64,000 bases of DNA from Microbacterium sp. PM5 (GTDB taxonomy: Bacteria > Actinomycetota > Actinomycetes > Actinomycetales > Microbacteriaceae), in NCBI RefSeq assembly GCF_003293595.1, contig NZ_CP022162.1, forward strand, positions 2,401,799-2,465,798, written 5' to 3'. Positions 1 through 10,811 of this stretch are shown here, piece by piece; position 1 is the stretch's first letter, and each line of letters opens with the position of its first letter. Both the position numbers and the translations under genes were made by a program. The notes below the pieces were generated by a model. The model was not told the origin of the DNA. It saw nothing but the letters and a program-made list of their open reading frames with translations, and made no database searches.

Positions 1-1110
1 GGGCAGGTGTCCGGCGGCGACGAACGACCCGACGATCTCGGCCAGGCCGTGCCGGGGGTCGGCGTGGAGTGCCTGGCGGACGTAGGCGTCGGCGTGGGTG
101 GAGCGCCCACGCGCCCAGGCAATCCAACCGCACACCGCCAGAGCGCCCGCCCGGCGCTTCTTCGGCATGAGGGCGGCGACATTGCGCGCCAGGCGCAGCG
201 CCGCGTCGAGACGCTCGGCATCGGGTCGCGGGCCGTCTCCCCACATCACCTCGGCGAGATCGCTCGGATACAGCTCGCCGTCCTCCCACCGCCGCTGGGC
301 CTCCATGGCCGCATCTCCGCCGTCGACGTCACTGGCCCACTGCACGAGCGCGACGTCGCGCAGTCCTGCGCGGGCGAGGCACCAGCCGATTGACGCGGCA
401 TCCATCGGAGCCAGATCATCCGGGTTCCACGACAGAGCGCGCTCGAACAGCGCCGGGAGGTCGTCGAGCGCGCACGCGGCCTCGAGTGCCGCCGGGTCGA
501 TGCGAGCGGGCGTGGCCCCACTCACCCGCGGGATGCCGCAGATGGTCTCGAGTGCCGCGTCCAGCGACCGCAGCGCCTGTCCGACGGCCCGCCGACGCGC
601 AGCGCCGGGTATCGGCAACTGTGCGCCGGCCGCCTGGTCCACCGCGGGTGGGCCGTCCACGGCTTCGGGCGGCAGATCGTCGCGCGGGGCGATGCGTGCG
701 CGGTCGTGGCCGCCGGGCGGCAGCCGATTCGACAGCGCCGATCCCCAGCCGTTCGCCGCGACGACGAAGACCTCCGCGACCGGTAGCCCGCACTCGTCGG
801 CGCGCGTCCGGAGGGCGGCGATGACCGCGGGGTGGGGGAGACGTGGCGACGGATCGTCGCTGATCTCGGCATCCGTGTAGACGACCAGTACCACCGCCTC
901 GACGTCGACGATTCGACAGGCCATGCCGATGATGCTGGCGGCGGCGCCGGCCGCCGCGGTCTCGGACGGAAGGTCGACCCGCATCACGCCGAGCGTGCGT
1001 CCCTGCGACAAGGGCACGACCACGACGCTGTCGCGCGGCGTGCAGCCGAGCAGGTGCGGAAGAACGGAGAGGAACTGTGCCGCATCGGCGGCGCGGACGA
1101 TCGTGGACAT
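1..1110 (-). CDS. DUF4192 domain protein, 3' end outside window
   Basis: Reading leftward from 1110 there are 370 codons without a stop, so the protein runs off the edge. The N-terminus (MSTIVRAADAAQFL, then a VVVVPLSQGRT strand and VVLVVYTDAE around residue 75) matches my recollection of actinobacterial DUF4192 proteins, whose function is unknown. The later part, about residues 230-360, is helical and Trp/Ala-rich with repeated AL-x-A segments. The start is chosen because CAGACT (1122-1117, minus strand) ends six bases before the ATG, the leaderless layout seen at many genes here, and because no in-frame start lies just upstream. It is divergent from the small membrane protein at 1227. Confidence 0.75.
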   Translation of the reverse strand, partial: MSTIVRAADAAQFLSVLPHLLGCTPRDSVVVVPLSQGRTLGVMRVDLPSETAAAGAAASIIGMACRIVDVEAVVLVVYTDAEISDDPSPRLPHPAVIAALRTRADECGLPVAEVFVVAANGWGSALSNRLPPGGHDRARIAPRDDLPPEAVDGPPAVDQAAGAQLPIPGAARRRAVGQALRSLDAALETICGIPRVSGATPARIDPAALEAACALDDLPALFERALSWNPDDLAPMDAASIGWCLARAGLRDVALVQWASDVDGGDAAMEAQRRWEDGELYPSDLAEVMWGDGPRPDAERLDAALRLARNVAALMPKKRRAGALAVCGWIAWARGRSTHADAYVRQALHADPRHGLAEIVGSFVAAGHLP

Positions 1111-1226
1111 GCCGAGAGTCTGGGCGTGCGGGCGCGGGAGCTGCGCGTCGGCGGCGCCGTCGTGGACAACCCGCGACCCACTCGCTTCTGGGGAGGAGCC
1201 CGCACGCAGCGGCGTAGCATGGAGCC

Positions 1227-1439
1227 ATGGACTCGTACTGGACCGCCGTCGCCTGGTCGCTCCTGCCGACCGTCGTCGTGCTGGGACTGTTCGTGTTCGT
1301 GCTGCGCGCCATCATCCGGATGGATCGCTCGGAGCGTCGGGTCTACGCGCGCATCGAGAACGAAGAACGCGCCAAGCGCGGCTTGCCGCCCGTCGGCGCT
1401 GCCGACACGGCGGGCCCCGACGCGCCTCGCGCCACCTGA
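1227..1439 (+). CDS. small single-pass membrane protein
   Basis: A 70-residue protein of unknown function. One hydrophobic helix spans about residues 7-30 (WSLLPTVVVLGLFVFVLRAI) and is followed by a charged, probably cytoplasmic tail with RMDRSERRVYARIENEERAKRG. It has no signal cleavage site or lipobox. TAGCAT at 1215-1220 sits six bases before the ATG with no Shine-Dalgarno, so the mRNA may be leaderless. The gene lies 50 bases upstream of cls in the same direction and could be co-transcribed with it, but cls has its own -10-like hexamer. Confidence 0.7.
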   Translation: MDSYWTAVAWSLLPTVVVLGLFVFVLRAIIRMDRSERRVYARIENEERAKRGLPPVGAADTAGPDAPRAT

Positions 1440-1454
1440 GTCGCCCGTTCTCGA

Positions 1455-1460
1455 TACGCT
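1455..1460 (+). promoter_or_regulatory. -10-like hexamer of cls
   Basis: TACGCT lies 29 bases before the GTG start of cls. It would give a short leader containing the purine-rich ribosome site GGGGAGAG at 1478-1485. Assignment is by pattern only; no convincing -35 was seen. Confidence 0.4.
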
Positions 1461-1489
1461 GAGCGGAGTCCGACAGCGGGGAGAGCGAC

Positions 1490-2950
1490 GTGGATCAGAC
1501 CGGATGGGCGCTCGCCTGGGTGATCCTGGTCTTCGTCACCGACGTCACCGTGCGCATCCTGGCGATCATCATCGTGCCTCGCAACCGCCGCCCGACGGCC
1601 GCGATGGCCTGGCTGCTGGCGATCTACTTCATCCCGATCATCGGTGTGCTGCTGTTCCTGCTGATCGGCAATCCTCGGCTGCCTCGCAAGCGCCGCAAGA
1701 AGCAGCAGCAGATCAACGACTACATCCGCACGACGAGTCACGGGCTCGACCTGGGCACCCTGCGCCCCGATCCACCGCAGTGGTTCGCACAGCTCGTCCG
1801 CCTCAACCGCAACCTCGGGGCGATGCCGCTGTCGGGCGAGAACGCCGCGACCATCATCTCCGGCTATCAAGACAGCATCGACGAGATGGCGGCGGCGATC
1901 GGTCAGGCGACCACGTACGTGCACGCCGAGTTCTACATCCTGCAGTGCGACGACACCACGGCCGGATTCTTCGATGCCCTCGAGGATGCCGTGAAGCGCG
2001 GCGTCGTCGTGCGGGTGCTGCTGGATCACTGGGCCAACCGCGGCAAGCCGTTCTACGCGCAGACGTGCCGGCGACTCGATGCGATGGGAGCGACGTGGCA
2101 GCTGATGCTGCCGGTGCAGCCGCTGCGCGGGAAGTACCAGCGTCCCGATCTGCGCAACCACCGCAAGCTGCTCGTCGTCGACGGCCACACCGCGTTCATG
2201 GGTTCGCAGAACGTGACCGACTCCACGTACAACCTGCGCAAGAACATCAAGCGGGGACTTCATTGGGTGGACATGATGGCGCGTCTGGAGGGGCCGGTCG
2301 TGGCGTCGGTCAACGCCGTCTTCCTCAGCGACTGGTACAGCGAGACCGACGAGATCGTCGAGGGCATCGAGCTGTTCCAGGTGCACACCGGCAACGGTGA
2401 CCTCGACTGCCAGGTCATCCCCTCCGGCCCCGGGTTCGAGTTCCAGAACAACCTGAAGCTGTTCATGACGCTGCTGTTCTCCGCGCGCGAGAAGATCATC
2501 ATCGTCTCGCCGTACTTCGTCCCCGACGAGGGGCTGCTGCTCGCCATCCAGACCGCCTGCCAGCGCGGCGTGCACGTCGAACTGTTCGTGTCCGAAGAGG
2601 GCGATCAGGCGATGGTCTACCACGCGCAGCGCAGCTACTACGAGGCGCTGCTGCGCGGCGGGGTGAAGATCTGGATGTACAAGAAGCCGTTCATCCTGCA
2701 CTCCAAGTCGATGTCGATCGACGACGAGGTCGCGGTGGTCGGCTCGAGCAACATGGACATGCGCAGTTTCGGTCTGAACCTCGAGATCTCCCTCCTCGTG
2801 CGGGGCGAGGACTTCGTCTCGCAGCTGCGCGCCGTCGAAGACGAGTATCGGGCGCTGAGCCGCGAGCTGACGCTCGAAGAGTGGCAGCAGCAACCGCTGC
2901 GCTCCACGGTGCTCGACAACCTCGCCCGGCTCACCTCCGCACTGCAGTAA
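1490..2950 (+). CDS. cls: cardiolipin synthase (phospholipase D family)
   Basis: A 486-residue membrane enzyme that joins two phosphatidylglycerols (or PG and CDP-diacylglycerol) to make cardiolipin. Two N-terminal transmembrane helices (about residues 5-30 and 35-60) precede a basic stretch (RKRRKKQQQ) and two phospholipase-D domains. Each domain has an HKD signature: NHRKLLVVDGHTAFMGSQN near residue 222 and LHSKSMSIDDEVAVVGSSN near residue 402. Length and order match bacterial Cls. The start is GTG, preceded by GGGGAGAG at a good distance. It probably acts at the inner face of the cell membrane. Confidence 0.95.
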   Translation: MDQTGWALAWVILVFVTDVTVRILAIIIVPRNRRPTAAMAWLLAIYFIPIIGVLLFLLIGNPRLPRKRRKKQQQINDYIRTTSHGLDLGTLRPDPPQWFAQLVRLNRNLGAMPLSGENAATIISGYQDSIDEMAAAIGQATTYVHAEFYILQCDDTTAGFFDALEDAVKRGVVVRVLLDHWANRGKPFYAQTCRRLDAMGATWQLMLPVQPLRGKYQRPDLRNHRKLLVVDGHTAFMGSQNVTDSTYNLRKNIKRGLHWVDMMARLEGPVVASVNAVFLSDWYSETDEIVEGIELFQVHTGNGDLDCQVIPSGPGFEFQNNLKLFMTLLFSAREKIIIVSPYFVPDEGLLLAIQTACQRGVHVELFVSEEGDQAMVYHAQRSYYEALLRGGVKIWMYKKPFILHSKSMSIDDEVAVVGSSNMDMRSFGLNLEISLLVRGEDFVSQLRAVEDEYRALSRELTLEEWQQQPLRSTVLDNLARLTSALQ

Positions 2951-3035
2951 GCGGCACCTCGCTGGCGCCCCGGTCGTTACCGGGACGTGATCGCGTTCAC
3001 GGGACGGCTTCAGAGGTCTCGGTCAGGATGGGCGC

Positions 3036-3743
3036 ATGACGATCCGCCGTACGCTCTCCCTGTCCGCCCTCGTCACAGCGACAACCCTCGTTCTGGTGGG
3101 ATGCGCCGCGGGCAGTGCATTCCCGGCGGGATCTCCCTCCGAGACGGGCGGCACCCAGGTCTTGGACGTCAGCGCCGGCTGGCTCGACGGGGGCCGCGCG
3201 GTGGCCGTGGTCACGCACGGATCCTCAAGCTGCGTCCCCTCGGCATCCGAGGTCTCTGTGCACGCCGACGGGAGCGTCGCCGTCACGCTGGTCGACCCGA
3301 CGGGCGAGGCGGTGTGCACCGCAGACCTGGCTCCGCGTGCCAGCCTCGTGAGCCTGCCGAACGGTGTGGATGCCGCCGCGAAGCTCTCCCTCACGGTCTC
3401 TCTGGGCACCGCGCGCGGTCAGGTCACGCTGGAGCCTTACGCGGGACCGGCGGTGGCGGAGTACGCGCCGTCCGCGGGCTGGATCGACGGCAATGCCCTC
3501 GCGATCCTCACGTGGGGCTCGTCATCGTGCGCGCCGCGTGTGCAGAGCGCCGTCAGCACCGGCACCGATGTCGCGGTCACGTTCGTCGACCCGCCCGCCG
3601 ATCGGGCCTGCACGATGGACATGGCTCCGCGCATCGCCCTCGCCGTCGTGGATGGCGGCGGCGCGGCATCCGGGGCGACCGCGACGCTCTCCGGCGGCGA
3701 CGCGCAGTTCGCCACTCCCGTCACGATCCCCATCGCGGGCTGA
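3036..3743 (+). CDS. secreted lipoprotein with an internal duplication
   Basis: 235 residues, function unknown. An N-terminal signal ends in the lipobox LVGC (Cys 23), so it should be lipid-anchored outside the membrane. The mature part is two copies of one ~90-residue module. Copy 1 has GWLDGGRAVAVVTHGSSSC, VAVTLVDPTGEAVCT and DLAPRASL; copy 2 has GWIDGNALAILTWGSSSC, VAVTFVDPPADRACT and DMAPRIAL. Each module keeps two cysteines (GSSSC and A/V-C-T), suggesting one disulphide per module. CAGGAT at 3024-3029 is six bases before the ATG (leaderless type). I do not recognise the fold family. Confidence 0.8.
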   Translation: MTIRRTLSLSALVTATTLVLVGCAAGSAFPAGSPSETGGTQVLDVSAGWLDGGRAVAVVTHGSSSCVPSASEVSVHADGSVAVTLVDPTGEAVCTADLAPRASLVSLPNGVDAAAKLSLTVSLGTARGQVTLEPYAGPAVAEYAPSAGWIDGNALAILTWGSSSCAPRVQSAVSTGTDVAVTFVDPPADRACTMDMAPRIALAVVDGGGAASGATATLSGGDAQFATPVTIPIAG

Positions 3744-3780
3744 GTCCCGCCGGGCGCGCCTCGGACGCCGCCACGCGAAG

Positions 3781-3848
3781 TCCGCAGAAAGCGACGTACT
3801 CCGCATCCGTTTCGGCGGATGCGTGCGGAGTGCGCGAGATTCTGCGGA
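3781..3848. repeat. four-unit intergenic palindrome, family A copy 1
   Basis: Core TCCGCA occurs at 3781-3786 and 3800-3805, and its complement TGCGGA at 3824-3829 and 3843-3848. Units on each arm are 19 bases apart and the inner gap is 18. The outer units extend to TCCGCAGAA/TTCTGCGGA. The same layout, base for base in spacing, recurs at 41280-41347. It lies between the lipoprotein gene and the clpC promoter. It could be a nested hairpin (terminator or RNA stability element) or a small mobile repeat. Confidence 0.8.
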
Positions 3849-3904
3849 GTTCGCGAGCCGGTGCGCCGACGGCGAACACGGGCATACCGGCATCCGCTGG
3901 TCGT

Positions 3905-3910
3905 TACCCT
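3905..3910 (+). promoter_or_regulatory. -10-like hexamer of clpC
   Basis: TACCCT lies about 47 bases before the clpC ATG, leaving a leader of roughly 40 bases that holds GAGGAG at 3942-3947. No CtsR-type direct repeat (GGTCAAA) was seen upstream. Confidence 0.35.
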
Positions 3911-3956
3911 CGACGTAAGCGCACCAGAGAACCGTGCGCCTGAGGAGTGTCGACGA

Positions 3957-6482
<2,526 letters not shown>

Positions 6483-6500
6483 CCCGGTTCGATCGCTGTA

Positions 6501-6534
6501 CGAAGGGGCGGATGCGGCGGCATCCGCCCCTTCG
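6501..6534 (+). terminator. hairpin terminator after clpC
   Basis: A perfect 15-bp stem (6501-6515 with 6520-6534, arm cgaaggggcggatgc) closes a 4-base loop 18 bases after the clpC stop. There is no T-tract, as is usual in high-GC actinobacteria. It also separates clpC from the convergent operon ending at 6570. Confidence 0.75.
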
Positions 6535-6569
6535 GCGTGTGAACGCGGCGGGGGCGTGAGTCGAAACGT

Positions 6570-7313
6570 CTAGCGGGCGGCGCGGAAGCGCCGGGCCGCG
6601 GCGACGAGCGCGGCGAACAGGCGCCGGTCGGCGGCATCCTCTTCGGGGTGCCATTGCACCGCGACGAACCACGGCCCTTCGATCGTCTCGATCGCCTGCG
6701 GGAGACCGTCGTCGCTGCGGGCGCTGACGACGAGACCGTCGCCGACCCGATCGATGCCCTGATGATGGTAGCTGCGCACCGACAGGTCGCCGGCGCCGAC
6801 GATGTCCGCCAGTCGTGTGCCGTCTTCGACCGTCGCCGTGTTCGTCGCGAACACCCCGCCGCCGAGCTGATAGCGGCCCGTGCCCAGCGCCTCCGGCAGA
6901 TGTTGGTGCAGTGTGCCACCCGCGGCGACGTTCGCCAGCTGCAGACCCCGGCAGATGCCGAGAACGGGCATCCCGCGACGACGTGCGCCGGCCAGCAGCG
7001 CCAACTCCCACGCATCGCGATCGGTGCGGGGCTCGTCGGTCTCGGGGTGGGGCGCGGCGCCGTAGAGAGCGGGATCGACGTCGAGGCCGCCGGTGAGGAC
7101 CAGCCCGTCCAGACCGTCGAGCACCGCGTCGGCGGCAGCATCCGGGTCGGGCTGCGGTGGCAGCAGCACCCCCGCGCCGCCGACCGCGGTGGTCGCGTCG
7201 AGGTAGACCTGGGGCAGAAAGGCCGCGCGCACGTCCCACACACCCTGCTGGGCGCGCTCGAGGTAGGTCGTGAGGCCGATGACGGGTCGTAGGTCTCTGG
7301 CGGGGGCGCTCAT
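6570..7313 (-). CDS. class-I glutamine amidotransferase-like hydrolase (peptidase C26)
   Basis: 247 residues of the PuuD-like family that hydrolyses gamma-glutamyl amides. The fold opens with PVIGLTTYLE. The nucleophile lies in GICRGLQLAN (Cys 121) and the rest of the triad in VQWHPEE (His 222, Glu 224), all intact. Its ATG overlaps the stop of the upstream transglutaminase gene by four bases, so the two are translationally coupled. It is the last gene of a three-gene operon with the ATP-grasp/alpha-E protein. In such neighbourhoods the enzyme is thought to act on amide-linked peptides made by the ATP-grasp protein; that role is inferred here. Confidence 0.88.
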   Translation of the reverse strand: MSAPARDLRPVIGLTTYLERAQQGVWDVRAAFLPQVYLDATTAVGGAGVLLPPQPDPDAAADAVLDGLDGLVLTGGLDVDPALYGAAPHPETDEPRTDRDAWELALLAGARRRGMPVLGICRGLQLANVAAGGTLHQHLPEALGTGRYQLGGGVFATNTATVEDGTRLADIVGAGDLSVRSYHHQGIDRVGDGLVVSARSDDGLPQAIETIEGPWFVAVQWHPEEDAADRRLFAALVAAARRFRAAR

Positions 7314-8239
7314 GCGGTTCCTGTCGCCGCGGGAGGAAGTGACGCAGCGGTCGCCGCCGCATCGAGCGGAGCCACGTCGACCGAGACGCGCAGCGTCGAG
7401 TTCTTCGCCTTGGTGAAGATGATGCCGCGCACCGGCGCGACGTCCCCGTAGTCGCGACCCCACGCCACCGTCACGTAGCGGTCGTTCGCCCACTGGTCGT
7501 TCGTCGGGTCGATCGCCAGCCACTGGTCGGTGCCGGGCAGCCACACGGCGAGCCACGCATGCGACGCGTCGGCGCCGAACACCCGCTCCTTGCCGGGCGG
7601 CGGCTGCGTCGCCAGGTAGCCCGAGACGTAGCGGGCGGCGACCCCGTGCGAGCGCAGGCACGCGAGCGCCACGTGCGCGAAGTCCTGACAGACCCCCGCC
7701 CGCGCGCGCATCGCATCGCCCACGGTGCTGGTGACGGTGGTCGCCGTCTTGTCGTAGTCGAAGTCGCGGTAGATCCGCTGCATGAGATCCGTCGCGGCCT
7801 CACCGATGGGTCGACCGGGCGTGAGCGACACGGCACCGTACGCCGCGGCCTCCGGCTCGTGGCGCACCCGCGGCGACTCCAGGGCGTACTCGACGGCCCG
7901 CCACGCCTCGGGCAGATGAGTGTTCAGCAACGGCCGAGCCTGCTCCCACGGGAGTGCGAGCGCGTCGGCGTCGTATGTGGGCGTCTCGACGGCGACCACG
8001 CTCGATGCGGTGATCGTCAGCGCCTCGTGCGGGTCGGTGAGGTGGAAGTAGGTGGCCGAGTTGCCGAACGCGTCGGTGTCGGGCGCGATGTCGCCCGGAG
8101 TCGGGTCGACCTGGACGCTCGCCTCGGTGACCTCCTGCCAGGGCAGGCCGCGGGGTACGAGATGGAACTGGCCGACGCTGTCCTGCACGGGCTTGCCGTA
8201 CGTGTAGGCGGTGCGGTGCCAGACGCGGTAACGCATCAC
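7310..8239 (-). CDS. transglutaminase-like cysteine peptidase
   Basis: 309 residues. An N-terminal beta domain (MRYRVWHRTAYTYGKPVQDS) is followed by a transglutaminase core with Cys 184 (GVCQDFAH), His 227 (DASHAWLAV) and Asp 244 (AIDPTND), a complete catalytic triad. No signal peptide is visible, so it is probably cytoplasmic. It could hydrolyse or transfer at isopeptide bonds. It overlaps the genes on both sides by four bases each, giving strict coupling. Either of the first two Met codons could be used. The pairing with an alpha-E/ATP-grasp protein is a recurrent bacterial arrangement described in comparative genomics of amidoligases. Confidence 0.9.
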   Translation of the reverse strand: MMRYRVWHRTAYTYGKPVQDSVGQFHLVPRGLPWQEVTEASVQVDPTPGDIAPDTDAFGNSATYFHLTDPHEALTITASSVVAVETPTYDADALALPWEQARPLLNTHLPEAWRAVEYALESPRVRHEPEAAAYGAVSLTPGRPIGEAATDLMQRIYRDFDYDKTATTVTSTVGDAMRARAGVCQDFAHVALACLRSHGVAARYVSGYLATQPPPGKERVFGADASHAWLAVWLPGTDQWLAIDPTNDQWANDRYVTVAWGRDYGDVAPVRGIIFTKAKNSTLRVSVDVAPLDAAATAASLPPAATGTA

Positions 8240-10764
8240 GCGCGGGCCTCCATCAACTCGACGAGGGACAGGTCGGTCATCGCGACGGCGGGCGGCCCGC
8301 TCTCGAAGTGGAGATGGGTGACGGCATCCGAGAGCTGTTCGAGCTGCGCCGTCACATCGGCCATGAAGGCGACGAGCGTGGCGCGTCGACCGTTATCGAC
8401 GACGTCCAGCGCGGCGACGTCGATGGCGGCGAGTTCCGTTTCGAGATGATCGAGCAGGCGCTCCGCCCGGGTCGACCCCGTGGATGCCGGCATGGCGGCC
8501 AGATGCTCGCGCAGACGCGCGAGCGCGAACGCGAGCGAGCGCGGGTTGCTGTGATCGAGCAGCAGCAGATCGAGCACGTCGGCGGCCCGCATCGACCCGC
8601 GGTAGCGACGGCGGTGGGTCACGACGCTCTCGGCCGCCAGGAGGACGGCCTCCAAGACGCTGCGCTCGGCGCGGGGCGCGTGGCGTTCAGCCAGACCCGT
8701 CGACAGCAGTTCGGACAGCTGCAGTCCGCGCTCCAGGAAGCGGCCGGCTTCGATCATGTGCCAGCCGGTGTCGCGGATCATGTTCGCCGTGATGCCGTAC
8801 AGCGACAGCATCGCCGAGAGCATGCGCCCTCCCGACTCCGCCGTGCGGTGCGGGTGGGACGAGCCGCGCAGCGCGCGGGTGGCGCGATCGATCGTCGCGA
8901 AGACCCGCCACGTGTCACCGGAGAGCTGGTCGCGGACGCCTTCCATCGCCTCGCGAAGCCGCGCGATCGAATGCGCGGCGGAGCCGGGACGGCGAACGTC
9001 CAGCAGCAGCGAGCGGAACTCCGCCTCGGGATCGAGCGAGCGCATTCCGGCCAGACGCCCGAGCACATCCAGCAGGACGCGGGGGCTCTCGGCCAGCCGG
9101 CCCGCCACGTAGGCACGAGGCTGGTCGAGCTCGGTCTGCGCCGTCAGCAGCAGCCGCAGAAGGTCTTCCGCGCGCTCCGCATAGCGGCCGGTCCAGAACA
9201 TGTCGGCGTGCGCGCGGGGAGCCAGCGGCGGGACGCTGCGGGCCGTCGGTGCAGGCGCGATCTCGGTCAGGTTCTGGTCGGGGTCGTCCTCCGAGGCTTT
9301 CAGCACCCACACGTCTTTCGTCCGCGGGAGCGCATCGGGGCTCTCTCGCACGGTCGCCAGACCTCCGACGAGCGGACGGTACGCCGACCCGTAACGCAAC
9401 GCGAACGCGCGGAGCGTCAACGGCAGCGCGTCGATACGCGCACCGAGATCGTCGGTGCTCGACCAGACCGGGGTTTGCGAGAGCGGCAGCAGGTCCTGCC
9501 CGACGAACCGGTGCGGAGCCGACTGGATTCGCGCGATCAGGTCGTCGGCCGACATCTCGCTGAACGCCTTGCGCGGTTCGTCGATCGTGCGCACGATCAG
9601 GCCCCGATCTCCCGCGCGCACGCGCGACAGCACCCGGTCCCTCGCCTCCGGATCGCCGCACCACACCGTCGGCACCGACGGAATGCGCAACTGCTCGCCG
9701 AGGAGGTATTCGCACGCCGCGGGCAGATAGGGGAGCAGCCCCGGGTTCTCCAGCACGCCGGCTCCGAGGCCGTTCACCAGGCGCACATGGCCGCGGCGTA
9801 CGGCCTCACTCAGCCCGGCGACGCCCAGCCGTGAGTCGCCGCGAAGTTCCAAGGGGTCGCACCACGCGGCATCCACCCTGCGGATGATCACGTCGATGCG
9901 GTCGGTGGGGCGCGTGCGGGGCCAGCCGGCGGGCTTCATCCAGACGAACCCGTCGCGCACGACCAGATCGCTGCCCTGCACGAGCGGGAAACCGAGCGCG
10001 CTCGCCAGGAACGCCTGGTCGAACGCCGTTTCGCTCAGCGTGCCGGGAGAGAGGATGACGACCCGCGGGTCATCGATCTCCGCGGCCACCGACGACAGCA
10101 GTGCGGCGCGCAGCGCCGAGAAATACGGGTCGATGCGGTGGAGGTTCTCCTCCTGAAACAGGTCGGGCAGCACCTGCGAGATCACCCGGCGATTCTCCGC
10201 GGCGAAGCCCAGACCCGACGGTGCCTGCACGCGATCGGCGAGGACGTGCCATTCGCCCTCGGCGTCGCGCCCGAGATCGGTCGCCGCCAGCAGCAGCGGA
10301 TGAGGGTCGACGGCGCTCGCGCGGGCCAACGGGCGAGTGAAACCGGAGTGGCCGAAGACGACGGCCGACGGCACAATCCCTTCGCGCATCAGATTCTGCG
10401 GTCCGTACAGGTCGACGAGCAGCGCGTTCAGCAGCTCGGCCCGCTGCGCGAGCCCGACCTCCAACGGCGACCAGCCGGCCGCGTCGAACACGAACGGCAC
10501 CGGGTCGAGCTGCCATGGCTGCGGTCCGGAGTCGCCGCGCAGGTACGAGACGCCGTCGTCCGCGAGAAAACGCGCGATCTCGCCGTCGACGCGCTGCAGA
10601 TCCTCGCCCGTGAGGCTCAAGGCGTGCGCCGCCAGCGCCTTCCATCCGGGGCGGAGCGCCCCGTCGGCATCCACGAACTCGTCGTAGCGAACCGCCTCGG
10701 CCGACGGCGACAAGGGCAGCGTCGGCTGCGACACCGTCGCGGCATAGTCGCGCAACACACTCAC
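8236..10764 (-). CDS. circularly permuted ATP-grasp protein fused to alpha-E domain
   Basis: 842 residues in two parts. Residues ~70-480 form a circularly permuted type-2 ATP-grasp domain (former DUF404/DUF407), with ALLVDLYGPQNL, GLGFAAENRRVISQVLPDLF and RVVILSPGTL-like strands. Residues ~510-835 are an alpha-E helical domain (DUF403) with MFWTGRYAERAEDLLRLL. In many genomes the two parts are adjacent genes; here they are one polypeptide. ATP-grasp ligases couple carboxylates to amines, so a peptide or amide product is likely but unknown. The GTG start has GGAAGG upstream. It is the first gene of the operon with the transglutaminase and amidotransferase. Confidence 0.9.
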   Translation of the reverse strand: MSVLRDYAATVSQPTLPLSPSAEAVRYDEFVDADGALRPGWKALAAHALSLTGEDLQRVDGEIARFLADDGVSYLRGDSGPQPWQLDPVPFVFDAAGWSPLEVGLAQRAELLNALLVDLYGPQNLMREGIVPSAVVFGHSGFTRPLARASAVDPHPLLLAATDLGRDAEGEWHVLADRVQAPSGLGFAAENRRVISQVLPDLFQEENLHRIDPYFSALRAALLSSVAAEIDDPRVVILSPGTLSETAFDQAFLASALGFPLVQGSDLVVRDGFVWMKPAGWPRTRPTDRIDVIIRRVDAAWCDPLELRGDSRLGVAGLSEAVRRGHVRLVNGLGAGVLENPGLLPYLPAACEYLLGEQLRIPSVPTVWCGDPEARDRVLSRVRAGDRGLIVRTIDEPRKAFSEMSADDLIARIQSAPHRFVGQDLLPLSQTPVWSSTDDLGARIDALPLTLRAFALRYGSAYRPLVGGLATVRESPDALPRTKDVWVLKASEDDPDQNLTEIAPAPTARSVPPLAPRAHADMFWTGRYAERAEDLLRLLLTAQTELDQPRAYVAGRLAESPRVLLDVLGRLAGMRSLDPEAEFRSLLLDVRRPGSAAHSIARLREAMEGVRDQLSGDTWRVFATIDRATRALRGSSHPHRTAESGGRMLSAMLSLYGITANMIRDTGWHMIEAGRFLERGLQLSELLSTGLAERHAPRAERSVLEAVLLAAESVVTHRRRYRGSMRAADVLDLLLLDHSNPRSLAFALARLREHLAAMPASTGSTRAERLLDHLETELAAIDVAALDVVDNGRRATLVAFMADVTAQLEQLSDAVTHLHFESGPPAVAMTDLSLVELMEARA

Positions 10765-10785
10765 GGCGAAGTCCTTCCCGGCTCC

Positions 10786-10805
10786 AGCGTAGGGGGCAAT
10801 ACAGT
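10786..10805. promoter_or_regulatory. divergent promoter pair, ATP-grasp operon and N-acetylglutamate synthase
   Basis: TACGCT on the minus strand (10791-10786) is placed to drive the ATP-grasp operon with a ~20-base leader. TACAGT on the plus strand (10800-10805) ends six bases before the GTG of the N-acetylglutamate synthase gene. The two -10-like boxes are only eight bases apart, so the two transcripts should interfere at initiation. Confidence 0.45.
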
Positions 10806-10811
10806 GGGTCG

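Noticed and set aside
1343..2893. 516-codon minus-strand frame opposite cls
   Set aside because: Both HKD motifs and the membrane helices are on the plus strand; the reverse frame has no recognisable domain.
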